A DNA stretch of 64,000 nucleotides from Sorghum bicolor (taxonomy: Eukaryota; Streptophyta; Magnoliopsida; Poales; Poaceae): the NCBI RefSeq assembly GCF_000003195.3, contig NC_012873.2:6161894-6225893 (forward strand), written 5' to 3'. The notes under the pieces were generated by a model. The model was not told the DNA's origin. It did not search any database and saw only the letters and a list, made by a program, of their open reading frames with translations. Shown one piece after another: positions 51,686 to 64,000 of the stretch. Numbering within the stretch: the first letter of the stretch is position 1; every line of letters begins with the position of its first letter. Position numbers and translations under genes: made by a program.

Positions 51686-53725
51686 ATGGCTCCTCCGCCT
51701 CCCGCGGCAGCGCTCGCGCTCCTCGTCCTCGTCCTCGCCGCCGCGGTGCCGGCGCGCGCGCAGCAGGAGTACGAGGCCAACAAGCAGAACGCCTGCTACG
51801 CCACCAACGCCAGCTCCGTCCTCGGTTACACCTGCAACGCCACCACGGCCTCCACTCCGGCCTGCGACTCCTACCTCATCTTCCGCTCCTCCCCGTCCTA
51901 CTACGACACGCCGGTCTCCATCTCCTACCTCCTCAACTCCTCCGTCTCCGCCACGGCCGCCGCCAACGCCGTTCCCACGGTGTCCCCGCTCGCGGCCTCA
52001 AGCCTCGTCCTCGTCCCCGTCCCCTGCGCCTGCACGCCCGGCGGCTACTACCAGCACAACTCCTCCTACACCATCCAGTTCCTCGGCGAGACCTACTTCA
52101 TCATCGCCAACATCACCTACCAGGGCCTCACCACCTGCCAGGCGCTCATCGATCAGAACCCGCTCCACGACAGCCGCGGCCTCGTCGCCGGGAACAACCT
52201 CACCGTGCCGCTCCGCTGCGCGTGCCCCTCGCCCGCACAGGCCGCCAGCGGGTTCAGGTACCTGCTCTCCTACCTCGTCATGTGGGGCGACGGCGTGACC
52301 TCCATCGCCGCCAGGTTCCGCGCCGACCCGCAGGACGTGCTCGACGCCAACGGCCTCACCGCCGACGACATCATATTCCCCTTCACCACGCTGCTCATCC
52401 CGCTCAAGGCCGCGCCCACGCCGGACATGCTCGCGTCCCCGGCGCCGCCGCCGGCCCCGACCCCGCCGCAGCCCACGCCCGCGCCGTCGGGCGGGTCGGG
52501 GACCGGGAAATGGGTCGGCGTCGGTGTTGGCGTCGGCTGCGGCGCGCTTGCGCTGGCAGGAATTCTGGGCCTGCTGCTCTTCCTACGGGCCAGGCGGCGG
52601 CGGCGGCTCGCCGATGGGGAAAGTGTCCGTCAACGCAGCAAGGTGGTCATCGACGTGTCCTCGTCGGCGGAGTACGGCGCGCTGGCGTCGGGGAAGCAGA
52701 CCACTAATACCACCACGTCCTCGACGTCCTCCGGGACGAGGTCGCTGGTGGCCAGCGACGTGCGCGGGGCCGTGGACTCGCTGACGGTGTACAAGTTCTC
52801 GGAGCTGGAGAAGGCCACCGCGGGGTTCGCGGAGGAGCGGCAGGTGCCGGGCACGTCGGTGTACCGGGCCGTCATCAACGGCGACGCGGCGGCGGTGAAG
52901 CTGGTGGCCGGCGACGTGAGCGGCGAGGTCGGCATCCTGATGCGCGTCAACCACTCCTGCCTCGTCCGTCTCTCCGGCCTCTGCGTCCACCGCGGTGACA
53001 CCTACCTCGTCTTCGAGTTCGCGGAGAACGGCGCGCTCAGCGACTGGATCCACGGCGGCGGCGGCGGCGGCACCACCCTCCGGTGGAGGCAGCGCGTGCA
53101 GGTGGCGTTCGACGTCGCGGACGGGCTCAACTACCTCCACCACTACACGAACCCGCCGTGCGTGCACAAGAACCTCAAGAGCAGCAACGTCCTCCTCGAC
53201 GCCGACCTCCGCGCCAAGGTGTCGAGCTTCGGGCTGGCGCGCGCGGTCACGGCGACCGACGGCGGCGCGGGCGCGCAGCTCACGCGCCACGTCGTGGGCA
53301 CGCAGGGATACCTCGCCCCCGAGTACCTCGAGCACGGCCTCATCACGCCCAAGCTCGACGTGTTCGCTTTCGGGGTCGTCCTGCTGGAGCTGCTGTCCGG
53401 GAAGGAGGCCGCGTTCGCGGACGCCGGCACGGGCGAGGAGACGCTGCTGTGGGAGGCCGCGGAGGAGGCGCTGGTGGCGCACGGCGGCGAGGACGTGGAC
53501 CGCGCCAAGGTGCGCGCGTTCATGGACCCGCGCCTGCACGGGGACTTCCCCATGGACCTCGCGCTCGCCATGGCTGCGCTGGCGCTGCGGTGCGTGGCGG
53601 CGGAGCCCCGCGCGCGGCCGGCCATGGACGAGGTCTTCGTCTCGCTCTCGGCGGTGTACAACTCCACGCTGGACTGGGATCCCTCCGATTACGGCACCTC
53701 CGGATCTTCCATGGTCGGGCGGTAG
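51686..53725 (+). CDS. LysM receptor-like protein with degenerate kinase (LYK4/LYK5/NFR5-type), 679 aa
   Basis: Intronless, as is usual for the NFR5/LYK4/LYK5 class. A signal peptide covers residues 1-25 (cleavage after PARA). The ectodomain has Cys37 and two CxC pairs (113/115 and 178/180) spacing three LysM modules, plus many N-glycosylation sites. A Pro-rich hinge precedes a membrane span at about 275-298 ending in a basic stop-transfer (RARRRRR). The cytoplasmic part is kinase-like but degenerate: the glycine loop is lost (VPGTSVYRA), Lys405 in AAVKL is kept, HRD reads HKN (494-496), and DFG reads SFG (514-516). It is therefore probably a pseudokinase co-receptor that binds chitin or lipo-chitooligosaccharides at the plasma membrane and signals through a CERK1-type partner. 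GC content is very high, so the large antisense frames are spurious. Confidence 0.93.
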   Translation: MAPPPPAAALALLVLVLAAAVPARAQQEYEANKQNACYATNASSVLGYTCNATTASTPACDSYLIFRSSPSYYDTPVSISYLLNSSVSATAAANAVPTVSPLAASSLVLVPVPCACTPGGYYQHNSSYTIQFLGETYFIIANITYQGLTTCQALIDQNPLHDSRGLVAGNNLTVPLRCACPSPAQAASGFRYLLSYLVMWGDGVTSIAARFRADPQDVLDANGLTADDIIFPFTTLLIPLKAAPTPDMLASPAPPPAPTPPQPTPAPSGGSGTGKWVGVGVGVGCGALALAGILGLLLFLRARRRRRLADGESVRQRSKVVIDVSSSAEYGALASGKQTTNTTTSSTSSGTRSLVASDVRGAVDSLTVYKFSELEKATAGFAEERQVPGTSVYRAVINGDAAAVKLVAGDVSGEVGILMRVNHSCLVRLSGLCVHRGDTYLVFEFAENGALSDWIHGGGGGGTTLRWRQRVQVAFDVADGLNYLHHYTNPPCVHKNLKSSNVLLDADLRAKVSSFGLARAVTATDGGAGAQLTRHVVGTQGYLAPEYLEHGLITPKLDVFAFGVVLLELLSGKEAAFADAGTGEETLLWEAAEEALVAHGGEDVDRAKVRAFMDPRLHGDFPMDLALAMAALALRCVAAEPRARPAMDEVFVSLSAVYNSTLDWDPSDYGTSGSSMVGR

Positions 53726-56557
<2,832 letters not shown>

Positions 56558-57352
56558 TCACGACGTTCTTTGTCTGGCCTGTCCGTGATCCGGCGTCACA
56601 CTCTGGCGCTCTCGGACGTCGCACCATGGCCGCTTGTGACGCGCAATGGCCGCGCTCCGGCGTCGCGCCCTGGCAACGGCAACGGCGGCCTCCTCTGCGA
56701 TCTCCGGCTTTTCCTTCCTAGAGTAGCTGCTTGGCACCTCCGTCGGCTCCTTTCCACGCCCCGTATCCTTCTTGGGAGTGGCGGCGACGGCAGTCTCAGT
56801 GGATTTCTGAAGTCACAGTAAACGTTTCAGCGAGTGATACGGTAGAATTGCACTAATTACTGGGGTAAAATTCGAGTTCTGTCTGATGTTTACCTTCTGC
56901 GGCCTGGCACTGTGGTTGCTGTTGTTACGGAGAGAGTTCTCGTCGAGCTCGGCCATGGGGTTGCGCCTGTACGGAGACTGCTCGTTCTTCCTGGACGAGC
57001 TCCGGCTGAGCATCGGCGTCGGCCCCGCCGCACCAGCATTCTCATTCCCGGACGCGGCCATCCTCACGGGAGAGCTCGATCTCGGCGACGCGCACCTCTT
57101 CCCCGACGCGGCCGTGGCCGACGGCGCGCGCGCCTTCTCCCTCGCGGGCACGAACACCATCTTCCCGGGCTGCTGCTGCCACGCGCGGTCACCGCTGCCG
57201 GAGCCCGCCGTGGCCACAGAAGTCGCAACGCCATCCGCGCGTCTCCCGAGGGACCGACTGGCCCTCCGGCTCCCGCTCCTGGTACCGCTCCTCTCCCGGC
57301 TGTCCGACCGCTTCCGCTGCGGCGAGCCCCGGTGCGGCGACGGCCTGGACAT
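56558..57352 (-). pseudogene. Exon fragment resembling At1g65710-like Ser/Arg-rich protein
   Basis: The minus-strand exon 57352-56894 encodes a Ser/Arg-rich tract with SRSSSRKNEQSPYRRNPMAE followed by LDENSLRNN, a pattern I associate with the plant 'uncharacterized At1g65710-like' family. It ends CAGAAG|GTAAAC. A second exon starts after an acceptor at 56807 (TTCAG|AAATCC), keeps frame, and ends at TGA 56560-56558 in sequence unlike that family. The usual N-terminus is absent; the ATG at 57352 is only the first Met in the frame. This is probably a truncated or captured copy rather than a complete gene, but expression is not excluded. Family assignment is from memory. Confidence 0.45.
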
Positions 57353-59417
57353 ATTGCGTGTGTAAGGTCGTGATCATACTTCTAATCTGGACCGTCAAAT
57401 CTATAGGACATGTGCTGTGAGTCGTTGATCTTGCAGGTGAGATTTGCCTGGAGAAGATTTCAATTATACTAGAGATACACAATTTTTTTTTTACTAAACT
57501 TGACCGTGTATTCTCTGTGCCCGACGCAGTGTAATCTCATCTTGTACTGCACATCCTGTATGTAATCTCATCGCAGATGCAGTGTTAACTTGTAAGAGTA
57601 AACCATTTGCCATCTGAAAGAGAAAATAAGTCATTTGTGCATTATTTTAAGCTTTTCTACAGTCATATTGAGTATTTGCACTGTTGGTTCTAATAACTAG
57701 TATTATAACTCGATGGTCATTTCACTCTATTGTTCAGAGCATGAACATTTTTTTTCCACAAAGAGGGAGCAAAGAGAAGGTATAGACCACCAACATTAAC
57801 GTCAGCAGGTGAACTCAGCGTCTTTTGTTTCCTTTTTCGGGTAAAGGAGGAAAAAGCGAAAACAAATGAACCATTTTTTTCCTCAAACACACAATAGAAT
57901 TGAATGTCATTGCATATACATGCCGCCAATGGACCAAAAGTTACCAAGCAGGAAAGCACAATAGATTGAAGATTGAGTTGCGTACAGGGAAATACGAACA
58001 AGTAAAAAAAAACACCCAGTTGATCTTTGAGCAAGCACTAGTCGTGAAAATGCTTAGCCCTACTTTTAGGCTTTACTGAATATTGATTGGTTCACTAATA
58101 AAGGAAAGGCCATAGATTGAAAATATGGTAAGATTTTTTTTTGGGCTTTCTACAGTCGAGATGAGCATTTGGATCTACGTAATAATTAGTATATCGACCT
58201 GATGGTCACTTCACTGCTTCTTTGAGAGTAGAACATATGCCACTTTCTGCCATCGTGTCACCCCAACAACACATTAACATCAGTCAGATGAACAGAATGA
58301 CTGTTTTCGCTTCAGAAAAAGAAAGAAAAACGAACAAACAAGCCAGAAAGAATCTTTTTTAATTGGAAAAATCCACAAAGAAAAAAAAAATGGACATAAG
58401 GACTGAACCATTTCTTATTCATACAGAATAACAGAATACCTTTGAATTTGCAAGTCACAACCATTGTGAGAACCAGGAAGAAGTCCTTACTGTGCTGTTT
58501 TCAGTAATCAGGAGGTGATCAATGGTCGGTGCCATCAAACATTCATCTGATCTTGGAGTAAGGACTAGTCGTGAAAGTATTTAACTAACGAAGGGAAGGC
58601 CACAGACTGAAATGACAACATGATATGATTACAAAATCATTCTTCAGCCAGAACGACGGTGCACAGGCCTTGTTTAGTTCCGAAAACTGAAAAGTTTTCG
58701 GAACTGTAGCACCTTCGTTTGTTTGTGGTAAATATTGTCAATCATAGACTAACTAAGGTTAAAATATTCGTCTCGCGATTTACAGTCAAACTGTGTGACT
58801 AATTTTTATTTTCATCTATATTTAATGCTTCATGCATGTGCCGCAAAATTCGATGTGACAGGGAATCTTGAAAACTTTTTGGATTTCGGGGTGAACTAAA
58901 CAAGGCCACAGTTGACTCAACCGAAGCAGGTTCTCTGTTGCTTGGATCTCAAAGCTGAACTCAGGCTACAAAATGCATCCCCATGATTCAGAAATTAGTA
59001 GGTTGCTCTCCTCCTCCTTTTTTTGAATTACTGACAAGATGTGAGATCGTCAGATACTCATGGATATGCTGAGGTAATCTTTGCAGACTGCCTTGGCTTC
59101 CTCAATAGGAGATTAGGAGGAATCGAGGAAGAAGGTATTCATGGAATATGGAAAGTACTCCTGTTAATTACTGTACTTTTGCAGGTATGCAGCGGGAAAC
59201 CATATTTTAGTGGTGTCCAAGCTTACAACCGTGTCAAAATAAGCATCTCTGCTTTTATCATTGGGACAATGAAGAACCTTTGTTGGGCTTACTCGCCTTG
59301 CAAGGTCACACAACATGGGCCTAGTTCAATCTCAAAAAAAAAAACATGGCCCATTGGGCCTAGTACAACTACCTGAGCTCCTGCCTCTACACTCCTGCTG
59401 CACGCTGCACCTTGGCC
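57353..59417. other. Intergenic sequence with diverged tandem modules
   Basis: Two related stretches, about 57650-58060 and 58140-58600, share order (TTTCTACAGTC, GATGGTCA(T/C)TTCACT, CATTAACRTCAG, (A/G)CTAGTCGTGAAA). A Tourist-like MITE follows at 58666-58907. No gene is seen. Confidence 0.45.
58666..58907. mobile_element. Tourist-like MITE, GGCCTTGTTTAG family, copy 8
   Basis: Ends GGCCTTGTTTAGTTCC and GTGAACTAAACAAGGCC, flanked by ACA on both sides. The interior is in reverse family orientation (ATTTAATGCTTCATGCATG, TTCGATGTGACAGG). Confidence 0.88.
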
Positions 59418-60029
59418 TCACTCAGCGTCCTCTCGAATCATGCTCAGCATCCTCGTGAACGCCGACGAGCTCTCCGTCCCTCTCAACGCCACCGCCGCGA
59501 CTTTCTCGTCGCTCCTCGCGGTGGCCGTGAACACGGCGAAGCCCCCGAGCGTGAGTTCGTTCAGCGTCTCGTAGAACACACTCTGCTCGGCCTCGTCGCG
59601 GTCCAGGTCCTTGCCTTCCAGTCCCGTGACCGGCACGACGCGCCCGCGCCGGCAGCGCCACGGCGGCTTGTCGTTCGTCCCGAGCGCGGAGGTCGCGCGC
59701 ACCGCCAGCGCGGCCATGTCGGCGGTCGACAGCGGGCGCCCGAGCATCTCCGCCGGGAGCACGAAGTACATCTGCCCCGGCCGTAGTCGCTCGGCGGCGG
59801 CCAGCGCCGGAGGCGGCTCGTTGAAGTAGAGCGCGTCGGAGTTGCACACGAAGAACGAGGCGCCGCTGCCGAGAACGTCGGAGACGGACGCGAGGTGGTC
59901 AGAGGCCGGCGGGACCTCCTTCAGCGTGCCGTTGGGAGCGATCACCATGGCCGGCTCCGGTGGTGCCGACTGCTGCGACTGACTGGAGACGACACTGTTG
60001 CCATGGATGCAAGAAAGCGTTGATCCCAT
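59418..60029 (-). CDS. DUF4228/PADRE domain protein, 203 aa
   Basis: An intronless minus-strand frame. I chose the ATG at 60029 because it gives MGSTLSCIHG, a start with Gly2 and Ser6 that fits N-myristoylation and is common in this family; an in-frame ATG at 60101 would add 24 residues and hide that Gly. The domain begins MVIAPNGTLKEVPP, has DVLGSGASFFVCNSDALYFN, then LRPGQMYFVLP, the conserved core of DUF4228 (PADRE) proteins. A variable low-complexity middle and a short C-terminal tail follow. Many plant PADRE genes respond to pathogens or abiotic stress, but the biochemical role is unknown. Length is normal. Confidence 0.88.
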   Translation of the reverse strand: MGSTLSCIHGNSVVSSQSQQSAPPEPAMVIAPNGTLKEVPPASDHLASVSDVLGSGASFFVCNSDALYFNEPPPALAAAERLRPGQMYFVLPAEMLGRPLSTADMAALAVRATSALGTNDKPPWRCRRGRVVPVTGLEGKDLDRDEAEQSVFYETLNELTLGGFAVFTATARSDEKVAAVALRGTESSSAFTRMLSMIREDAE

Positions 60030-60199
60030 TGCATGCAGATGCAGTCTCGTCGTGGATGTGGCCGTGTCAGTTTGGGATGGAGAGCAGGTGGTGCGTAGCA
60101 TATATATAGACAGACAGACACCGCTGGAGGACCAACTAGAAGAAGATCAGTTGTCTACCGCAGATCAGTCTGTCTAGCTCATCACTCATCCGCAAGGAG

Positions 60200-60424
60200 G
60201 GCCTTGATTAGATTCAAAAACTTTTTGGATTTGTATGTTGTAGCATTTTTATTTATATTTCATAATTATTATTTAGTCATAGACTAATTAGATTTAAAAA
60301 AATTATCTCATAAATTAGAAATAAACTACGTTATTAATTAATGCTCTATGAATATGCTGCATAATATTCGATATGATTAGAATCTTAAAAAGTTTTTAAA
60401 TTTTACGTGTAACTAAATAAAGCC
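60200..60424. mobile_element. Tourist-like MITE, GGCCTTGTTTAG family, copy 9 (degraded)
   Basis: Starts GGCCTTGATTAGATTC and ends GTAACTAAATAAAGCC. The interior is more diverged than in other copies (TTAATGCTCTATGAATATGC). Confidence 0.65.
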
Positions 60425-60654
60425 TAAACGATCCCGTCCGGCACTTGGAAACGCGCACTGGTTCTCGTTTTCCACACTGCTTGCCAAACCTCAGTACTGG
60501 ACTCTGGACGGACGCCTGACGGTAGCTTCGAAGCCGTTTCGGCAGAACAACTTTCCATTCGAACATTCCATGGCTCTGTCCATCTCAAATGCAAGTGCCG
60601 GGCGTGCGGCCTCTCTGCAGCACCGGGGTTTACAGCCGGTGGGCCACTGCATTT

Positions 60655-60892
60655 GAGGTGATTCAAAAACTTTTTAGATTTTGACACTATAACACTTTCG
60701 TTTTTATTTGATAAATATTGTCCAATCATATAGTAACTAGACTTAAAAGATTCGTCTCGTGATTTACAGACAAACTGTGTAATTAGTTTTTGTTTTTATC
60801 TATATTTAATATTTTTTTACATGTGCCGTAAGATTCGATGACGGGGAATCTTAAATTTTTTTTGATTTTTGGGGGTCAACTAAACAAGTCCT
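60655..60892. mobile_element. Tourist-like MITE, GGCCTTGTTTAG family, copy 10 (left end lost)
   Basis: The body starts GATTCAAAAACTTTTTAGAT and ends GTCAACTAAACAAGTCC. The left terminus is replaced by unrelated sequence (CATTTGAGGT), so the element is truncated. Confidence 0.7.
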
Positions 60893-61109
60893 GAGAAAAA
60901 ACAGCTCACATGCTATGGTACTACTACTAGGCGAAGAATTTAGGGGTTTTGATTGTGAGCTTAAAAAAAGAGAGGCTGTGAACTATGAGTTGTAGAAAAG
61001 ATGTGAGAAAATCAAAAGCTATTGATTGAAACAACTATAAAACTGTAGGTTTGATAAGAAATCCCTGTACTGCCTCTAAAGGCTTGAAATAGTTTATATA
61101 TTTATACCT

Positions 61110-63249
61110 ACTACTAAATTGTGAAAATTTTAGTCTACCTCAAAGCTTATGACAAGGTTAAGTGGGAGTTTTTGGAGGAGGTTCTATACAGGAAAGGTTT
61201 TGTAGAGAAATGGATTCAGTGGATAAATGAGTCAGTTAGAGGTGGTAGGGTATGTATTGATCTCAATGGTGACAAAGGGGAATTTTTCAGAAGCTACAAG
61301 GGGCTAAGGCAGGGAGACCCATTATCCCCCCTTCTGTTTAATTTGGTGGCTGATGCTCTATCAGAGATGTTATCAAGGGCATGTGCTACAGGGATTATTA
61401 ATGGTCTGGTTCCCAATCTAGTTGAGGGAGGTCTGTCACACTTGCAGTATGCTGATGATACTGTGATCTTACTGCAATACTCACCTGAGATCTTAAGGAA
61501 CATTAGACTAATTTTGTCAAGTTATGAGGTAATGTCTGGCATGAAAATTAACTATGAGAAAAGTGAAATCTTCTCCATTGGGCTTGATGAGGAGGAGATT
61601 CTTCTTGCTACCAATATCTTGGGGTGTAAGGTTGGCTCTTTGCCAATGAGATACCTGGGTATGCCTGTCAGCAGCGCAAAAATCTCTAAAACACAGCTGG
61701 GTTACGTGAGTGATAAGATTGAAAAAAGACTGGGGACATGGCAGTGTGAATACTTATCCTCAGAGGGGAGATCTAGTTTGATTGATTCCTGCCTGTCAAG
61801 TGTCCCGCTTTATACCATGGGAGTGTATCAACTCTATGAAGGCTACTTTCAAAAGATTGATGCTATTAGAGAAAGATTTTACTAGCAAGGGACTTCTAAG
61901 AAGAGGAAGTATCATATGGTCAAATGGGAAGCACTAAGTAGACCCAAAGAATTTGGGGGCTTAGGTTTCATGGATGTAAGAGTTATGAACACTTGTCTTC
62001 TGGCTAAGTGGATTGACAGACTTGAGAGAGGAGATAATAGTCTTTGCTGCTCTTTGCTCAGGAAAAAAGTATCTGGATAATAAAAGCATCTTTCAAATCA
62101 AGAATAAGAAAGGGTCTCAGTTTTGGAGGTCTCTACTAGATATTAGAGAGTGGTATCAAAGAGGTAGAGAGGTGATCGTCAAGTCAGGTGCTCAAACTAG
62201 ATTCTGGCATGACTAGTGGTTAGGTAATTGTCCACTGAGAGTTAGTTTTCCCAATTTATTCAAGATTGCATCCAACACTGAGATGATGGTTAAGGATGCT
62301 TTGGTAGATGGCCAGTGGTCTATAGAGTTTAGAAGGCAACTGAATGAGTCTCTTTTTGATGAATGGAATGGATTACTAGAGCTTATGGGTTCAGTGGTTT
62401 TGACAAAGGGAAAGGATTTGGTTACATGGAATTTAGACAAATCTAGTAAATACTCAACAAGATCGCTGTAGAAGTTCATGACTAATGGAGGAATCACAGA
62501 TAATAGAATGATGTCGGTTTGGAAATGTTGTATTCCCTTGAAAGTGAAAATTTTTATATGGATGACAACTCATGATCGGATTCAATGTGCAGTACAGCTG
62601 AAAAAGAAAAAATGGTCTGGTCAAGAGGTCTGCTTTATGTGTGGCAAGCCTGAAACCTCTGACCATATACTTTTCCAATGTCCGCCTGCAGTGTTTCTCT
62701 GGTCCTTCCTGAGAACCTGCTTGGGATGGTCCTCGTCTCCCATTAACTGTGAATCGCTGTTTAGAGATATAATACAAAAATGTAGAGGTGAGAATCAAGG
62801 GGTGACATTGTTTATTTGTGCAGGTGCTTTATGGTCTACGTGGAAAGCTCGTAACGATGTGGTGTTCAACAAGAAGGTTCTGTTAATGCCAGAGAGTCTG
62901 ATCCACAAGATGATCATGCTGATTAAAACCTGGAGCCCGCTTCTGAAGCCCAAAATGAAGCCTACGGCGGAAGAAATGATCCTCGCACTGTCAGCTGGGG
63001 CTGCGTCTGTGTAGTCCATTCTTCTATCCAGCTCGGTGTCGCTTCTCATTAGACTATGTCAGCTTTCCTTGATTACTGATAAACTAGTGTTTCTTTAAAC
63101 TGCTCAGCTAGAGGTTTTGGTTAGTTCTGTGGGGTGAGGTCTTTTTGTTTCTTCTTGTCCTTGTCCTGTAAGCTGGTATCCCAAGCATCGCTACGTTGGC
63201 TCGTTAAGCTTTCAATAAAGCCGGGCAATGCCTTTTGTCTAAAAAAAAG
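61110..63249 (+). mobile_element. 5'-truncated L1-type LINE retrotransposon, pseudogene
   Basis: The sequence enters within the reverse transcriptase (LKAYDKVKWEFLEEVL at 61140), has GLRQGDPLSPLLFNLVAD and QYADDT (61447-61464), then the thumb region. The frame ends at TAG 61883-61885, and open segments continue through several stops. A zinc-binding zf-RVT domain follows (62478-63014: WKCCIPLKVKIFIWM, CFMCGKPETSDHILFQCP). A short A-rich tail is at 63241-63249. The endonuclease and 5' part are missing, as usual for 5'-truncated L1 copies. It is non-functional. Confidence 0.85.
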
Positions 63250-64000
63250 AGACGACGACCATTTGAACTATCTTTGTAAATGAAGTTCACAAGCTATTTT
63301 AGGAGATCGTGACAATTTAAAGGTCATCTCCTAAAATATATTTTGTGCTACTGGAAGACATTATTCATAGAAATTTAGGGTCAGTTGGTAATGCCCCTAA
63401 AAATTGGCATCGAATAGAAAAATTCATAACTTCTCCAAATGAAGTTGGCTCTATGAGTCCGAGGACTTTATAGTTGATAAGTTTTTTTATTTAAAATCAT
63501 AATGGTATGGAATCATCAATAAGTGGTGGAGGAAGAGCTCTGAGCAGCTGACGACGAATACGATGGGACATAGCGCAGCCCGACTTCGATGGAAAACGAC
63601 TGGTCGTGGAGGTTAGGAACAGTCGCGCAGAGTGCACTTCCCAAAAACCTTATTCGTCCTCTTCAGGTGCAGAATCGCAAGGACGAGGATTTTGGAGACT
63701 TGATATCCTGATCACTGGTATATGTAGATGCTCGAGATGGAGAAGCTATGACGATAGTACAATAGCGACAATTGGCAAGCTTGATTAGATGCGTTTTGGT
63801 GTAGGCCGATAGGCAATTTATATAGGACTGTCTAGCCTGATCTCGAGTCGCTATAATGATCTAAACCATTTAGGACTCCTATCCACAAACTTAAAGACCA
63901 AGTAACCAAAAACTAACACTAGTACATGGGCACACTATACAGGCGATTGGTAACATATTTCTACAGGCGTTTTCCAGATCCGTCTGCGCTGGAGGCCAGT
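63250..64000. other. Intergenic, no gene seen
   Basis: A 60-codon open frame at 63606-63788 has no recognisable domain. Confidence 0.4.

Noticed and set aside
59041..59376. 111-codon plus-strand open frame upstream of the DUF4228 gene's 3' end
   Set aside because: No domain, begins at a non-ATG-supported position in AT-rich sequence, and ends in simple A-rich sequence.

Overview
This is plant nuclear DNA from a grass, most likely Sorghum or a close relative. The evidence is long intron-bearing genes with GT..AG junctions, GC-rich grass-type exons, Tourist-like and Stowaway-like MITEs, a SIRE-type Copia retrotransposon and a LINE. The species call is inference. From memory, a CslA1 gene lies next to a chloroplast type II peroxiredoxin gene on rice chromosome 2; the same pair occurs here, which suggests a collinear segment.

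Layout. 1-7545 (+): the 3' seven exons of an MBD9-like chromatin reader, with the 5' part outside the window. 8.5-11 kb: MITEs and a broken ATL RING-H2 fragment. 11.1-17.0 kb (-): a complete six-exon CLC anion channel/transporter with an unusual active site. 20.3-26.8 kb (-): a complete nine-exon CslA (mannan synthase family). 26.8-34 kb: mostly intergenic, with MITEs, a LINE RNase H relic and a kelch-like gene relic. 34.2-34.9 kb (-): single-exon plastid peroxiredoxin IIE. 36.7-50.6 kb: a roughly 14 kb SIRE/Maximus-type Copia element with two LTRs, decayed gag, intact pol, an extra env-like ORF behind its own promoter-like block and intron, and a solo LTR of a second family nested in that ORF. 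51.7-53.7 kb (+): single-exon LysM receptor-like protein with a degenerate kinase domain. 56.6-57.4 kb (-): exon fragments resembling the plant At1g65710-like family. 59.4-60.0 kb (-): a DUF4228/PADRE protein. 61.1-63.2 kb (+): a 5'-truncated L1-type LINE.

The host genes belong to unrelated processes (chromatin, vacuolar/endomembrane anion transport, cell-wall mannan, plastid redox, chitin/LCO-type perception, stress-linked PADRE protein) and do not form a pathway. I found no CRISPR array, operon, rRNA or tRNA gene. The most notable signals are the CLC active-site substitutions and the unusual architecture of the SIRE element: an internal U3-like block, palindromic arrays, repeated polypurine tracts and LTRs that disagree at their 3' ends.
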